Below are positions 12,156-27,100 of a DNA stretch of 64,000 nt, in pieces. A program made the position numbers and the translations under genes. Numbering within the stretch: the first letter of the stretch is position 1; every line of letters starts with the position of its first letter. Origin of the DNA: Pomphorhynchus laevis (Eukaryota > Acanthocephala > Palaeacanthocephala > Echinorhynchida > Pomphorhynchidae). The stretch is from the NCBI GenBank assembly GCA_012934845.2, contig WNNJ02002785.1, forward strand, positions 1 through 64,000, in the 5' to 3' direction. The notes under the pieces were generated by a model. The model had not been told where the DNA came from, ran no database searches, and saw nothing but the letters and a program-made list of their open reading frames with translations.

Positions 12156-15100
12156 CTTGAAGATAGAGAAAACATCACCAGAAAAGTTAAACACAAATGC
12201 CTATAATCAAAATGACAATTTACTAATTTAATTCCAAATTAATTCACGTAAAAACACTGTTTGTATACCAACATCATTAGGGCATCTATGCCATCTAATG
12301 TCGAGTCGTGTCAAAGTCAATTATACACGCAAGCTGATAAATCTGAGAGCTTCAAATATTATCAAAGGCCCTGCCGCGTACACTCATTTCAAAACAACTT
12401 GTATTCAAAATCTTACTAGGTAAGTCGTTAACAAAGTTACCATCATCACAACTGATAATAAATAAAAAAGTCGATCCGTAAATTGATAGTTTCGCTGTGC
12501 GACTTTACTTCTTAAGTTCTAAGGATCTACGCACAAGTGCAAATAAGGGATTGTTGGAAATATTCGTCTACTAACCTCCTTTTAAGAAATACTATAAATA
12601 TATAGGACTAAATATCATTTCTACAATTAGAAAGAAACAAATTCGCATCAAAATACCAACATATAGTTACTCTATAAATATTATAAACGGTCTATAATCT
12701 TTACAGATTATAGACCGTTTATAATATTTATAAATATCGTGCTAAACAATTCAATTATTTATAAATTATTTTTAAATTTTCTTATAAAAATTTATAAGAA
12801 ATTATAAATTTATAAATTTTACTATAAAATTTATAAGTGTTCAAGCTAATTACAATTGCTGAAGATGATGCCAGCTAGGCATCGAAATATTCAATTAAAT
12901 AAATTTTGCGATGGTTTTTGCCATCTTTCTTCTAATTTAAATGTAAACACATCGTCGCATTCCTCATTCAAATTCAATTGATTATATATTATATATTATA
13001 ATTATATTACATAATATTATATAAAAATATATTGTATTTCACAATGCACATTTTACTTCGGTTTCACAATTCAGTGCTATTATGTGATATTTTTATTCTA
13101 ATATTTTCGTGTAAACGGCGTGTAAGGCGAAACGTTTAAAAATAAATCTTATTTATTTATATTTCAAAATTTGGTTATATTTTCTATTATTTTAATATAA
13201 ACAAGATATCAAAACATGGATCCCAGATAATTTAATTACTAAATTAATGATATAATTTTTCATCATTCCGTAGGTTTTCTATTTAACTAAAAAATAAATT
13301 AAAAAGCAAATTAGTGCTTCCAAAAATAGTTTGTAATCTGTGAATTTTCACGTGATAAGTGTACTTGGTGAATGTGTGAATGCTGTGAAGTGATAGAAAC
13401 AAACGAATATTTTGAAATTGGCTACAATCTTAAAATATAAAGTGAAAAGCAACAGTGGTTGCATGACTAAAAGTATAAAGTTCCTCCAACATGAAGAGAA
13501 TGGGCATTTAAGTATATTGGGAAACATGCCGTAGTCTTTGCGAAAAACTAAATAATGGGCGAGCTGATATTAGGCAAAGACGTGCTGAAAACGATGCAGC
13601 TGCCCATGTTATATTAAATGGAAGAGAGTGCTTTAAATACACCATATTTGAAGGAAATCTAAAATATCACGCAGAAAATATAGAGAGATGGAAATAATTA
13701 ACTAATGCTACATGATCTATTGGCTTAAATCAAATATACTTTTTTAATTTGCGAGATATTACGTTGAGTTAAACAGCGTAGATTTGTGAATACTTTATTT
13801 TGTGATTTTATTTTTCGTTTTAGATTTTCTGAAGAACTCGAATTGTCAAATATTAAAATCGTTCATTTCTCAGTGATTTGTATTTCAAAATATACTTATA
13901 ATGTAATTATAGGTATATATAATTAAATATATATAATGTAATTAATTAAATCTGCATAATATATATAATCAAATATATAATCAAATAGAAACGCGGTTTA
14001 TATAGACGATTTATCATCGGGTGGCCCTACGTCTTTTGACAATAGGAACGCGGTTTATCAGTAATCTAGACGTTATCAAGATATTAAATACTTATATAAA
14101 GCATAGATAAATTCATATATATTACAATATAAAGCATAAGAACTTACAAAAATTCCTGAGTTAGCTAATTTATCTTGTAATGAACATTCATCTTCTCCAT
14201 CATGAGGCGACTTGATTGCAACATGAAATCCCCTTTTCTCAGGATCTTCAGGTGTCAGCATTACTATACCTATAATTTAAAAAAATTACAATATTTTAAA
14301 AAATATCAGATTTATTTCGCTTTAATATTAATTTTGTTATTAAGAAAAAATAGTTAGAATATTTAAATATTTACATATAAATATTAATTTAATATTTAAA
14401 TATATATAAATATTTAAATATATAGATATAATATTTAAACATATAAATATAATATTTAAATATTTTTATCATTCTTAATTTATAAAATATTAAGAATAAT
14501 ACTTAAGATTTAAACATGTAATTAACATCAATTAAAACTACTATTAATTTATATCGTAAAGATTACATATTTAAATTTACAAAAAAATATTTTTGCATGA
14601 GCATTCATGCATACCATATAATATAAAATATAATACATTAAATAATGAAATTTTAAGAATTGCAACAATATGTAATGATATTGGCTTTCTTCATAAAATC
14701 ATTTAAATAATTTAATAGATACATATTTTAAACTAGGTTACTATAAAAATAACATCAAGCAGAAATAGTAAAATAGTAAAATTATTTATATAAATCAACA
14801 CAATATTATTGAAAATTTATTTTAACTCTAAAGATACTTGATATCACATTTCATCAGAGGAAATACTTCATTAACATGTATTTGATCCCCTGCTATGATG
14901 TGCCAATCAATAGTAACCGAAACCTTATAACAAAACAGTTCCTCCTGATGATTACTACTGACAAATTATTATTGATATGAGGACTTTGTTTTCCGGTAAT
15001 ATATACCCTAGAAATACTTAAACTATGTATTCTTAATACGACATTATTTTTTTTGAATCTCAAAAGAGAGTGAGACCAATCCGCGTGAAATACGTTGTTA

Positions 15101-18100
15101 TCATTGAAGCCAGACGCGGAAGAACGGTAGCAAGTACCGTTTCGTCATCACAATGACTCATCAGTGCCAGATCCCTACCAGGGGGATCGATGATCCCTCC
15201 ATGGATCATCATTGCCAGATCCATGGGAGGGATCTGACACTGATGAGTCATTGTGATGACGAAACGGTACTTGCTACCGTTCTTCTGCGTATGGCTTCAA
15301 TGATAACTATGCAGTCTTAATACGACATTATTTTTCTTATTATGCTTAATCAAATTTAATGAATTTATTCCTTTTCTTATAAGGAAGGAATAAATCAACA
15401 AAATTTTATTAATATTTATTCTCTATAATAGATTATATATAATATATTAGGTAATTAGATAAGATAACTGAGTCTACGTATTTTATATAAATCAAAAATA
15501 AAGATAAATAATGTATAATTATAAGATTTTATGCAATTTATATTTATATAACGATATAATTTATTATTAAAATTTAAAATAAAGATCAATTTTAATGAAT
15601 TGACTAATAAAAAAGACGATTTATTCGAATTTAGTTTTAAAAACTCCAAGAAATATAAAATTGTTAGTACATTTTCATTTTTAGCAAAAAATAATAATTT
15701 TATTCATATCAATAAATATTAATTAATATATAATTAAATTATTTGTAAATAAATATTTTAATTATTTTATTTATTCATTTGTACATTGTTATTCATTCAT
15801 TTATTCGTTTTTATAAAAATGTCCACTAGTTATCATAATAATATTATTAATATCATCCTCTATCACTATATAAATCACCACATGGTAAAATCCCAAACGT
15901 GGCGCGACTTTCACATCGGTCCTTAAGTGTATGGAATGTGCTGCTTAAAGAAATTGCTTGTGGATCCAGCTACTGCAGCTTCAAGCAAAAGATTCGGCAT
16001 TGGCTATTCAATACCGGTGTGGAAGATTTAAGTTATATGAGTCCTTGATTTTTCCCTTTTATGTGAACAGTTAAAATAGCCATTTGCGGTTTGTGTGAAA
16101 TAATAATATAATATGTGATTTTAATTGCTTAATGTATCACTTTACTGTTAGGAATGTGGAAAATACTAATTTTGATTATTATTTACATAATAAGTCCGAC
16201 ATATTCATACATCACGACAACCAAATAGTCAGTTGATCTATTATTGATAAAACAAATTATTTTGTACTTTAATGTACAACAGGAAACTATTATAAAGTGA
16301 AATGATAATGCCATTTACTTTGTCCATACGTAATCCACTCTAGATTACAATCAAACAAATCTCCAATAAATTTCAAGTTATTAAAGCGGCATTTTATTTA
16401 TTTCAATTTATTTTTATTTATTAAAAATCCATACGATGAATCAAAATACGGTGGTGATGACTCACAATCACTTCAATAGCACTGGGAAGCACTTCCATAG
16501 CACTGCTTTTGTGAGTCATTTATATGAATGACTCACAAAATACGTAAATTGTACCTAAAATTTACTAACAAAGTAATTATCAACAATTGTACTAAATTAT
16601 TGCATTATTTGTTATATTAAATAATATTATTATAATTTGTTAAGTAATTTTAATTTATTTAATTAATTTGTAATTAAATTTTCTTTATTATTTGATTTTA
16701 TTTACAATATTAGATTAATATATTAATATTAGATTAATATTAGATTTTATTTACAAAGAAATAAAATCTGCTTTTGTATTTTTAATAAACTTTATGAGGC
16801 TTAAAAAGGTTTATCAATATTCTTGCTTGGAATAAGCAATAATAAACAATCTCGTATAAAATTATTTTTCTGGCAAAATTAATTTTTACCATTACGACGG
16901 TAAATTATATTTGAGAAATTACGACAGTAAATTATACTTGATAAATCGGCATTGATTAAATACAGAAACTCTTACAAGGAAATTGTGCCTTTAGTATTCT
17001 GATAAGATATTCTGTAAGCAATAAGCCTCTATTGTAAACTTCTTCCATAGTAACATCGCTAGTAAGCATCTGAAAATAAAAGGTATTAAATGTCATCAAA
17101 TATTATCTATTAAAAACTTATAAAAAATCGTATATAAATTTTATTTTTCGAGAATTAGAAATTACTTAAAATTCATTTAAATGTATTACTGCTAAAGTTA
17201 CAAACAGGTTCAATTAAGATAAAATTGGTAAATTTATTAAATGATTAATTCAAGAGATTTAATTAATTGATAAAATAAATTAATTGATTAATCTTGATAA
17301 AATAATTTATATCTGCACACTATTAATTAAAATATTATCATAATTTTTTTTTATAAAAAATCAAATATTTAAATTTAAAAATTTTAAATTTAAATTAATG
17401 AATTTTAATTTAAATTAAAATTAAAATTTTTTTATTTAAAATTTAATTTATCTTAACTCAAACAATTAATGTATATTCTACTAATTAAGAATTCGTATTA
17501 AATTTTTAAATTGAAAATAAAAATAGTTAGAAAATAAAATAAAAGATGAAAAAATAGATGTACATGTTAGAGTTTACATCTCAATTAGTTCACGGTATAA
17601 ATAAATGTCCAAATAAAATTTTGAAAATAAATTTTTGTATTTTATTTTATAAAAAGATAACAAAAGATAAAAAGTTTACTTTTTATTTTATAAAAAGTTA
17701 ACGAGATTACTTCCCGTTTAGAACAATTCAATGCGTACATTTAGAGAAATTCCGCGCCGACAACTATCAAGGTATATACTACTTTGCAGACAAAGTTTTC
17801 CGGGTGATAGAAAATGATACTCTATGTCTCATATTATAATTTAATAAAATAAATAATATGATTAATAAATAATATTATTAATATTATAAGTATACAAGTA
17901 TATATTTATTATATATTTAATATAATAGATATTATAAAATAATATCTAATCATTAATATTAATAATTGATATTAATAGTATTTGTAATATATTATACAGA
18001 CTATATTAGTCCGTATTATATTATATATTAGTATGTATTATATTTTATATTGTAATAAATATTATAAAATAATATTTATATAATATAATAAATATTATAA

Positions 18101-21100
18101 AATAATATCTAATCATTAATATCAATAGTCATAGTCAGTACGCATACTTACTTTAAGTACAGGTTTTAGCAAATTGCACTGAAATGGATTTGGATGAGAG
18201 ACACGGAATCCATTTGCCCCCTCAGCCCTTATCAACTCTAAATCAAAGTGATTAAAAAAGTAAAGTAATTATAATGTCAATATTAAAAATCAAAAATTAC
18301 TAAAATCAAAAATTGTAAAATTTTAAAATCAAAAATTGCAAAGCGCAATTTACAGTGCACTTTACCTTTAATGATTTATAAGTTAACAAGTGCGTTTACA
18401 AATTAATAATTGACAAAATGTGCTATGATATCCGCTAATCGAAAATCGCAAGACTGACAAACGTTTTCCGCTTGACGATAATTTCTAAAATATAGGATAC
18501 TGATAAGCTGGCGATAATCGATAGCGACTAATAGTTGATAGTCGGCGTTGCTATCGACTGATCGTCAACCATTGACAGTCAGGTCACGTGCCTAGGAGAA
18601 AGCGGGTTCGGGCAAGTGAAGTCCCACACTAGCAGTTTGACGTCTCAATACAGTTGCGGAGACTGATCTCGAGGCTCATCGACTCGTCATCTGCCCGTGT
18701 ATCTACATAGGTGATTGGCAAGGCATGTTCGAAAGCACAAGTTTCGTTCGACGCAGCTTAGAGTAATCTCGCTCTGTTTTGTTGGGTGCGTGCATCGTCA
18801 AGCAGTTTTGCAAAAGTGTCCTCATAAAACGGGCGAGTCCATCGTTTTTGCGATGTAAGATCCGAAATCGAACCGCCTAATTTTGAAGTCAACATATCGA
18901 TATCACGAACATAATATGGATTTACTTTGCCAGTGAGAACAGCAAGATTGTGCGGAATAATGGATGCCACAAACTACAACTATAACTTGTATAGCTTGTA
19001 TAACTTTGTTATATATATGTTAATAACTATAATAATTTAAAATAAGTGATAAAGTAACAATATTAATTTAACAAACTCTTTTATTCAGTGTTATAAAACA
19101 ATTTTTATTCAATTATCTGACAAAATAATTGGATAAGAAATATATTATCGACATAATCCCGTATCATTAGCACATTAATTGCAAGTGAATGTAATATTCC
19201 TTAAGCATAACTATAAATTTAGGTTTTATAAAAATAATGTGGATGAAAGCGCTTATGGTTTATATAAATAATATAAAAATGTGTTGAAAATATAAATTAT
19301 AAAAATACAATTATTTACTTTAAAGATAATGCAATTATGGCTCAATTAAAATTGCCTTTGATATTTCTATCAATGCTTTGTTACTTTAACAAAATATCAA
19401 GCTAATTATTAATTAATTCAATTAGATGTAATTCAAATGATACGCGAATTTTCAAGCTACAAGCAAGCATTTAGAAGTTACAAAATATCAACGATTGAAA
19501 ACACAAATCGAATTGAACGAACTCTATTCATAATTCAATTGAAAAAATCAAGAATTACAAACAAACTATGAATAGTTACAGCCTAAATCCACAATTTATT
19601 TATAGTACTGTACCTGGACTCATTAAAAGTCTTGATTCTGGAACTGATCCCCACCAGCCATCCATTCGTCCACAAAACTCATTTTGATGATGCGATTGAT
19701 GTATAAAGACCGCAGCAGCAGATGATGGACCACCACACATATACTAAACAAGACTTATATTCTCTAGTAGATGTAATTAAGTTAATATCCGAACATAAAT
19801 GAATACATGATGATGTTATTACTTTTAATGTTCTAATGCCATAAAATAATAAAGCAATAAAATACCAAAACGAATTTATTAATTAAAATTGCCTAGTTGC
19901 TCAACTATAAGAGAAAATGATTATACAATGAAAAGTGAAAGATGCCGGATATATACTTAAAATAAATGCATTAATCGATAGCTGTAGAACAACTAAACAC
20001 TATAATTTATAGTTAAAATATAGAAAAATATCTATTTTGTTGTGTTATTTATAAATCTCCTCGTTTATCGGATAGATCAGCTGATAAGTATTTTGCAAGC
20101 AGTGATCTCCTTACATCTCCTTTGAATTATTGTTGAGAATAACTTGATTTCGAATAAGTTAAATTAAATAACTTGAAGGAATAAGTAATAAATATGGCAA
20201 ACAGTAATTCACAAATGTATCAAGAAAAATAATTCTTTATTAAAATCACATAATTCATTATTAAAATCAAAGCTATTCACAGTTTAATTGATACTTTCAT
20301 AACTTTTTGTATAAATAGAAAATAATCTTTAATAATTTAGATAATTTAATAATCTATAATCTAGTATTAAAATGAAAAAAAATAACATAATTTAATATTT
20401 AAACATTAAAAATTAAATATTTAAATTTAATTTTAATTTTAATTAATATTTAAACAAATATTTAAAATCGTTAATTTATATTCCGGAGAACATCAGGAGT
20501 AAAGGAAATATTGACTTAATATTAAATAGAAATAAAATCACACAGCATCCATTAACGTCAATTAAGTGTTTACTTGAAAACAAATAAGTTATAATTGAAA
20601 TCGATTAATCCATCAATTGTTGATGTATCAATTGAAATGAGAATGTATTATATCATCAGTGTTGAAAGATTTACCATTAATTTGTGAAAACATATACATT
20701 TCAAAAAGTTTAATTCGCGATCGATAAGCGATATACTTGAAACAACAAAATAAAATACAATAAAATAAAATAAACAAAGAATAAATAAAGAATATAAAGT
20801 GACAAAATAAAATAAAAAGCGATAAAATAAAATAAATAAAATAAAACAAATAAAATAAATATAATAAAATATAATAAAATAAAATAAACAAAGAATAAAT
20901 AAAGAATATAAAGTGACAAAATAAAATAAAAAGCGATAAAATAAAATAAATAAAATAAAACAAATAAAATAAATATAATAAAATACAATAAAATAAAATA
21001 AACAAAGAATAAATAAAGAATATAAAGTGACAAAATAAAATAAAAAGCGATAAAATAAAATAAATAAAATAAAACAAATAAAATAAATAAAATAAAATAT

Positions 21101-24100
21101 AATAAAATAAAATAAACAAAGAATAAATAAAGAATATAAAGTGACAAAATAAAATAAAAAGCGATAAAATAAAATAAATAAAATAAAACAAATAAAATAA
21201 ATATAATAAAATATAATAAAATAAAATAAACAAAGAATAAATAAAGAATATAAAGTGACAAAATAAAATAAAAAGCGATAAAATAAAATAAATAAAATAA
21301 AACAAATAAAATAAATATAATAAAATATAATAAAATAAAATAAACAAAGAATAAATAAAGAATATAAAGTGACAAAATAAAATAAAAAGCGATAAAATAA
21401 AATAAATAAAATAAAACAAATAAAATAAATATAATAAAATATAATAAAATAAAATAAACAAAGAATAAATAAAGAATATAAAGTGACAAAATAAAATAAA
21501 AAGCGATAAAATAAAATAAAAAGCGATAAAATAAATAAAATTAAATAAATTAAATAAAATAAAGCGATAAAATTTAGTTGCAAATAAAATTTATTGATAG
21601 AATTTATTTATAAAAGCAATTCAAATCGCGCGTTTACCCGATCTTGATGCTTAAAAGCAATTCCGTTATCATTACGTCAAAATTTCAAATAATTCAAACA
21701 AATTGTTTGATTAATTTTTAAAACATAAAGCTTAGAAATAAAACAAACCTTGTATGTACACCAGACGGCAAAGTCAACGTTGTCTTCATGAAGACATAGG
21801 GGAACAACACCAACGGCGTGGGCCAAAACGAATCCAACGATGGCGCCCTGTGAGCAAATAATGTTAAAACTTTATAATATCGAAGGATAATTTATTTACG
21901 TGGTTATGACCAGCGTCTACGATTGGCTTTAAATCAAATCGATAACCAGTCAGGTATTGCACGGAGCCAATAAGAATTAATGCGATTGAAGTAGAGTGTT
22001 CTTCAATACTTCTCATTACATCTTCCTATGACATCAAAATACAAATCAAAAAGTTCTAAATTCATTTAATTAATTTTATCATTGATTTAAATCTTATCTT
22101 ATATTAAAATTATTATTTTATATTTTTATATGTGAGTAATTCTAAACTATTTAGCAAGAAATTCTATAATTTGATCCATTTTGAATATTTTAACAATTTT
22201 AATAATTTGACATATTTGATATTTTTTGATATTAATTTGAAACAATTTGTCCATTTCGTAATACTAATTATAAGAATTAAAAATATTACTGCATGTTTAA
22301 GAATAAATAACGAGAGTTCGAACGTACCTGACAATTACCTGCAGATATCAATGTCGTAATAGGATCCAACCCATATCGACGAACAACTGATTCAAGTGCG
22401 TACTAATGAAATGGCATAATATAGGTAAAGTCAATTTTACAAGGAAATATAATACCCTATCAGATGAAAATATATTTTCTTCGTGAAGTATTTTAAACCT
22501 GCACGAATCCGGTTGGTAGAAACTAGCCTTGACGTCAAATAAGGTTTAAGATATCGATAAAGAATTATTAAATAGAATTATATAAAGAATTAAATAACGT
22601 AGAGTTCAAAGAATTTTATAGCTTTAATTATGATTTTAAAATTTACCAATTTTAAATTAAAATTTAATTTAAATGTTGATGGTATTTTGAATGCTTAATG
22701 AATTCAAATAAAAAAATGTATTTGACCAGCGATTGAATTTCTGAAATGTTTACATAAAATTTCAAATTTCTATTTTTATATTATAGATGTATATATATGA
22801 ACTAATTAAGATGATTTTTCATCCAACGTCAATTATTCGAAGGCCAGCAAAAAATTTAAAAAAAAATTAAAATAGAAACGAATAAAAAATTTGTGTGTGG
22901 TACGAATTGCGAATAATAGTTACCGCCCACATCAAATATAAAACACATTAATTGTGTAATTTGGTATATAAGCCAAATATAAACCAGCATTTCGGCGACA
23001 AGGCGTTCAGCAGAAGCAGTAACAGGACCGAAACACGAAATGTAGGCGTGGGCTCACTGCTGATAAGGTTCACCCACGCTGGTTGTAGTGTACAGTGATA
23101 CTGATAGGATTGAACGAACAACACGAGGAAAATATGAAACCGACTAATGAAGAATAGCGGATCGTGTAAGCAATATTCACAATAAATTTAATTCATTTTA
23201 ATTCTGTTTGATTCAAATTCATGTCTGTCATTTTAATTCTGTTTGATTTTTATCTGTTGACATGGACCGTTTGGCCGAAAGCTCCAATAAAAACGATTTA
23301 AACTGTATTTCGCAAGTCTATAATGAGTGATCGATACAACAATCTAATCAAAGACTTGCACGCAACTACGTCTAATTCACAATAAAAAATAAAATATTTG
23401 TTTTTAAATACAAAACAGTATTTTTTATAAAAACACTGATTGCCAAATGACCTATTTTGATAAGAATCAATTTTTAAATGTTATTCCGGCTGATTACATT
23501 CTATTCTGTATTCTTTTGTGAATAAAGTTAATAATATTTATAATTTATTATTTTTTTTATACAAAATAATGTTTATTTATAACCTTTATAATTATAAAGT
23601 TTATAAATTATAAATAATTATAATTAAATATAATATATATTAATATTTATAATAAATATTAATATTTATATTTATTAATATTAATATTTAAGTATATATT
23701 AAATATTTATAATTCATAAATTAGAAATTTATAAATTACTTTAAAGATGATTTGCGATTTCTTTCACTAATGAGTATTTAGCCTCGCAAATAGGGAATAC
23801 ACAGTCTAGGTAAATAAATCAACTGTAACAGAAATTCATTTTATGGAATATAACCTTTTCATAGATTAAATCTATAAATTTAGTCTTCTAGTTTATATTT
23901 ATTTGTTAGTTTTATATTTGAACAATTAAATAAATTTGCTCGGATTTAGGTTGTACATATAAGATATTAAATTTAATCCATGTAATTATATAAGTAAATA
24001 AATTAGATTATATTTTAAGATTATTTAATTAGACAGATAGGTTTGTATAAATGAGAATGTATAATAGTTTATAACAATTTATAAGCAAATGAAATATTTT

Positions 24101-27100
24101 GTTAAGATGTTTCATATAAACAAATTTAAAAAAGTAAACGAAGTTGTCGAATAAATTTCAAAACTTTATTTTCGATGACGAAAATCGTTATCGATTGTTA
24201 AACGTAGCAAATCAAATTAAAATATATAAAACTCCAACTTGATTTTGTAACTAACAAAATAAATCACTTTTGAAACGAACACAACATCCAATTAGATATT
24301 TTAAATTGGACTGCACAATTAAATTAACTTAAAATAAGGAAGCAAACTATATTGAAAAGATAGGTAGATTTTCAAATTAAAGATATAACCTATTCTTTCA
24401 ATTATATTTGCAAAATGTAATTAGTAAGTGTTTCATTTAATCTAATTGTCAATACAACAGACGAATCGAGTTTTATTGTTAGTCAACAATAAAAGGACCG
24501 AAACGTGAAACGTAGGTATTGGATCAGTAGTTGATAAGGTCCACCGATACTGAAATGTAGCTAACAAAATAAATCACTTTTGAAACAAACTCTTAAACAC
24601 TTAAAAACAAACAAACAAAATAAACTAACAAATAAACAAACAAACACTTAAACAAACTTTTAAATTGAATACTACACAGTATCCAATGACAAGTAAAAAT
24701 TGTTTCTTAAAATCCGAGATATCTGATGTTTTCTAACGCTTATGACGTTTTAGTAAATATATTTTGTATTTATTCAAAGTAAATGCAATTGCTTAAATAT
24801 GATATCACAATGATTATGAGAAATAATGGTTTAAGTAATTAATCGTATTTCACTTTAAATAGGCGAAAATCACAGTTTAGGGCATATAAGTGAATCTTTA
24901 TTCAACTCACATAGCATTTCTTACTTTTAAATCACTTTGATGAGGTTTTGTAAGTTAACGTTTTATAAAACAAATAAATAATTAAGATAAATAAATAAAT
25001 AATTAGATAAACAAGTTAAAAATTAATTACTAATTATCTAATTAGTAATTAATTATTATTTATCTAATTAATAAATAATTAGATAAACAAGATAAACAAG
25101 TATTTTTTTATTTCTTGTCATTTCTTTGTACTCGTTAAAACTTTTCAGCTTACAATATTAGTTGGGAAATCCTTGACTAAAAAAGCTCTTTCATAAGATT
25201 TTATAACAGGGTTTTTGCTCCCTACTCGGAAAGTCGAGAAACTTCTGAAAATATTAGATTTGGCGGAAAGACTCTCAGTAATACAATATAGATTTTGATC
25301 TACGAACGTAAAAATTAAATATCTGCTAGAATCTGTAAAATTAATTTATGTGTTAATTTATAAATTTTATTTGTTTATTAATATTTAATTATTAATTTCT
25401 CTTAAAATTAATATTTTTAAAAAGTAGTGATATTTTACCATCATCAAATGTATATTAATTGTAAGGCTATTCATAATAGCGATTTCGTTCTCTTCAGCAC
25501 CTAAACAGGTATATTAATGAAACAGTACTCTGTATCGTAATACATGCCTACTAGTTTAGCCATCATTCCTGTTAAAGCAGTATCACATGCATTGAAAGCA
25601 TTGTTGGGTAAACAGTGACTAAGAGCTCCTCTAATAATTAAAATTACTGAATGGAAGTAAAGTGGGATTTTAAATTACAAAGTTCCCCAGCTTGTTAAAA
25701 CATCATGGCATATCTGTACACTATCCCTTTGCTGCAATCCTAGTGAATGACCACATAAATAAATGCATTCTTCATCTTTCTTTTCAACACAGTATTGCAG
25801 ATCTAAACAAAATTTGCTTACAAATTTTAATTACATCGATCAAATTTAATCTGAAAACATCAGACATCATTTTGTCTGAACTATTCAGACATCCGAATTA
25901 TCAAACATTTGAGTATTCGCTTCCTGCATAAAATTTTCTTTAACCGATGCTTGAACATTGTAATTGGTGTTTAAAAATTGAGATTTATCATTAAATAGTT
26001 TTAAATTCTGATTTAATGTGTTATTGTTGTAGTGGTATTACTTTCGTGGTACTGAAAATCAGCAATGTTTATATACACCAGACTAGGTAACTGGTTACCT
26101 AGTCATACGACCGTTGGTAAAATTTATCCTCTTAATGTTATAAAGGATGTCCGTAAAGTCTAAATACGTTGATAAAAATATTTTTATTTAAATAATATCT
26201 TTAAAATGATTGGAATACAAATTTTGATGAGTTTTGCAAAATTGTCGTGAACTTGCAGTCATTAAGTTTGGTGCACTTTATTCTTCAAATAAAGTGTAGT
26301 GACTCGTGATTTTGTTCAGTACAAACTCTCCTTTAACATACCCAATAAATTAAAAAGGTTTTTAATTTAAATACTATCTTCAACATGATTTAACATACTC
26401 TATAAACTAGAAGGGGTTTTATTTAGGTACTATCTTCAAAATGACTGGGAAACATTTGAATGGAATCTTTCGATATGACTATTGTTACCGTCAACAACAT
26501 TAATTTAGTTATTTTTTCCTTTGCAGAAACCACGTTAAATCTGTGGAGGCTCTAATTCATGTAGTTTTTTAAAAAGAAAACGATATAAATTATCGCAAAC
26601 AATATCTATCATTTAAAGCAAAACGATAATATTGTTAATTCTATTTGTTCAGTTATAATTTTAGTTATAATTTTATAACTAAATATTAAAAGATTAATTT
26701 TAGATCTTTTAAGTGTAACAGAAAAATTGTATAGTTTGTGATGTTATAAATAATAATTGTATTGTAAGTAATACGACAAACAAATGTTTTTCATTAAATA
26801 TTAATAATAATTGTAACTGCAATACCGCAGGTGTAGTGTATCTTATACAATGTACATGTGGATTGCAATATATAGGAAAAACATATCAAATGTTAAAAAC
26901 TAGGTTTAGGCAACACATATATAATATACAGCATAATAGTCAAACTATATTTCATAAATATATGAGATTAATAGGACATGATATTAAAAACTGTAAATTA
27001 TTTATTTTAGAACATATTATTGAAGAAAACATATCAATATTAAATCAAAAACTATTAGAAAAAGAAGATTTTTGGATTAAAACGCTTAATTCCATGTACC

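Larger units (their letters stand above)
15021..15335. repeat. Unit bounded by 31-bp direct repeats, enclosing a palindrome
   Basis: Copies of a 31-bp sequence (aactatg..., containing tcttaatacgacatta) start at 15021 and 15305, differing at about two positions, 284 bp apart. Between them lies the imperfect palindrome 15097-15307, arms of about 90 bp, each arm with a hammerhead-like core. The repeats may be a target duplication or the overlap of a tandem unit. Confidence 0.7.

Noticed and set aside
15060-15251. 63-codon minus ORF
   Set aside because: Runs through the palindromic hammerhead element; no protein-like support.
18758-18970. 70-codon minus ORF as an additional kynureninase exon
   Set aside because: Exons 9 and 10 already join in phase and in alignment; the peptide has no place in the family.
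20628-21583. Three long overlapping minus-strand ORFs (259-311 codons) rich in Phe, Ile, Leu, Tyr
   Set aside because: They are translations of the 114-bp minisatellite; low complexity, all frames open, no start context or family.
25803-25930. A kynureninase first exon just upstream of exon 2 with a 19-nt intron (MSDVF... frame)
   Set aside because: An intron of 19 nt is too short for an animal and the peptide does not match the family. The exon at 34162-34315 matches and fits the phase.
25692-25931. 79-codon + strand ORF
   Set aside because: Shadow of kynureninase exon 2 on the minus strand.
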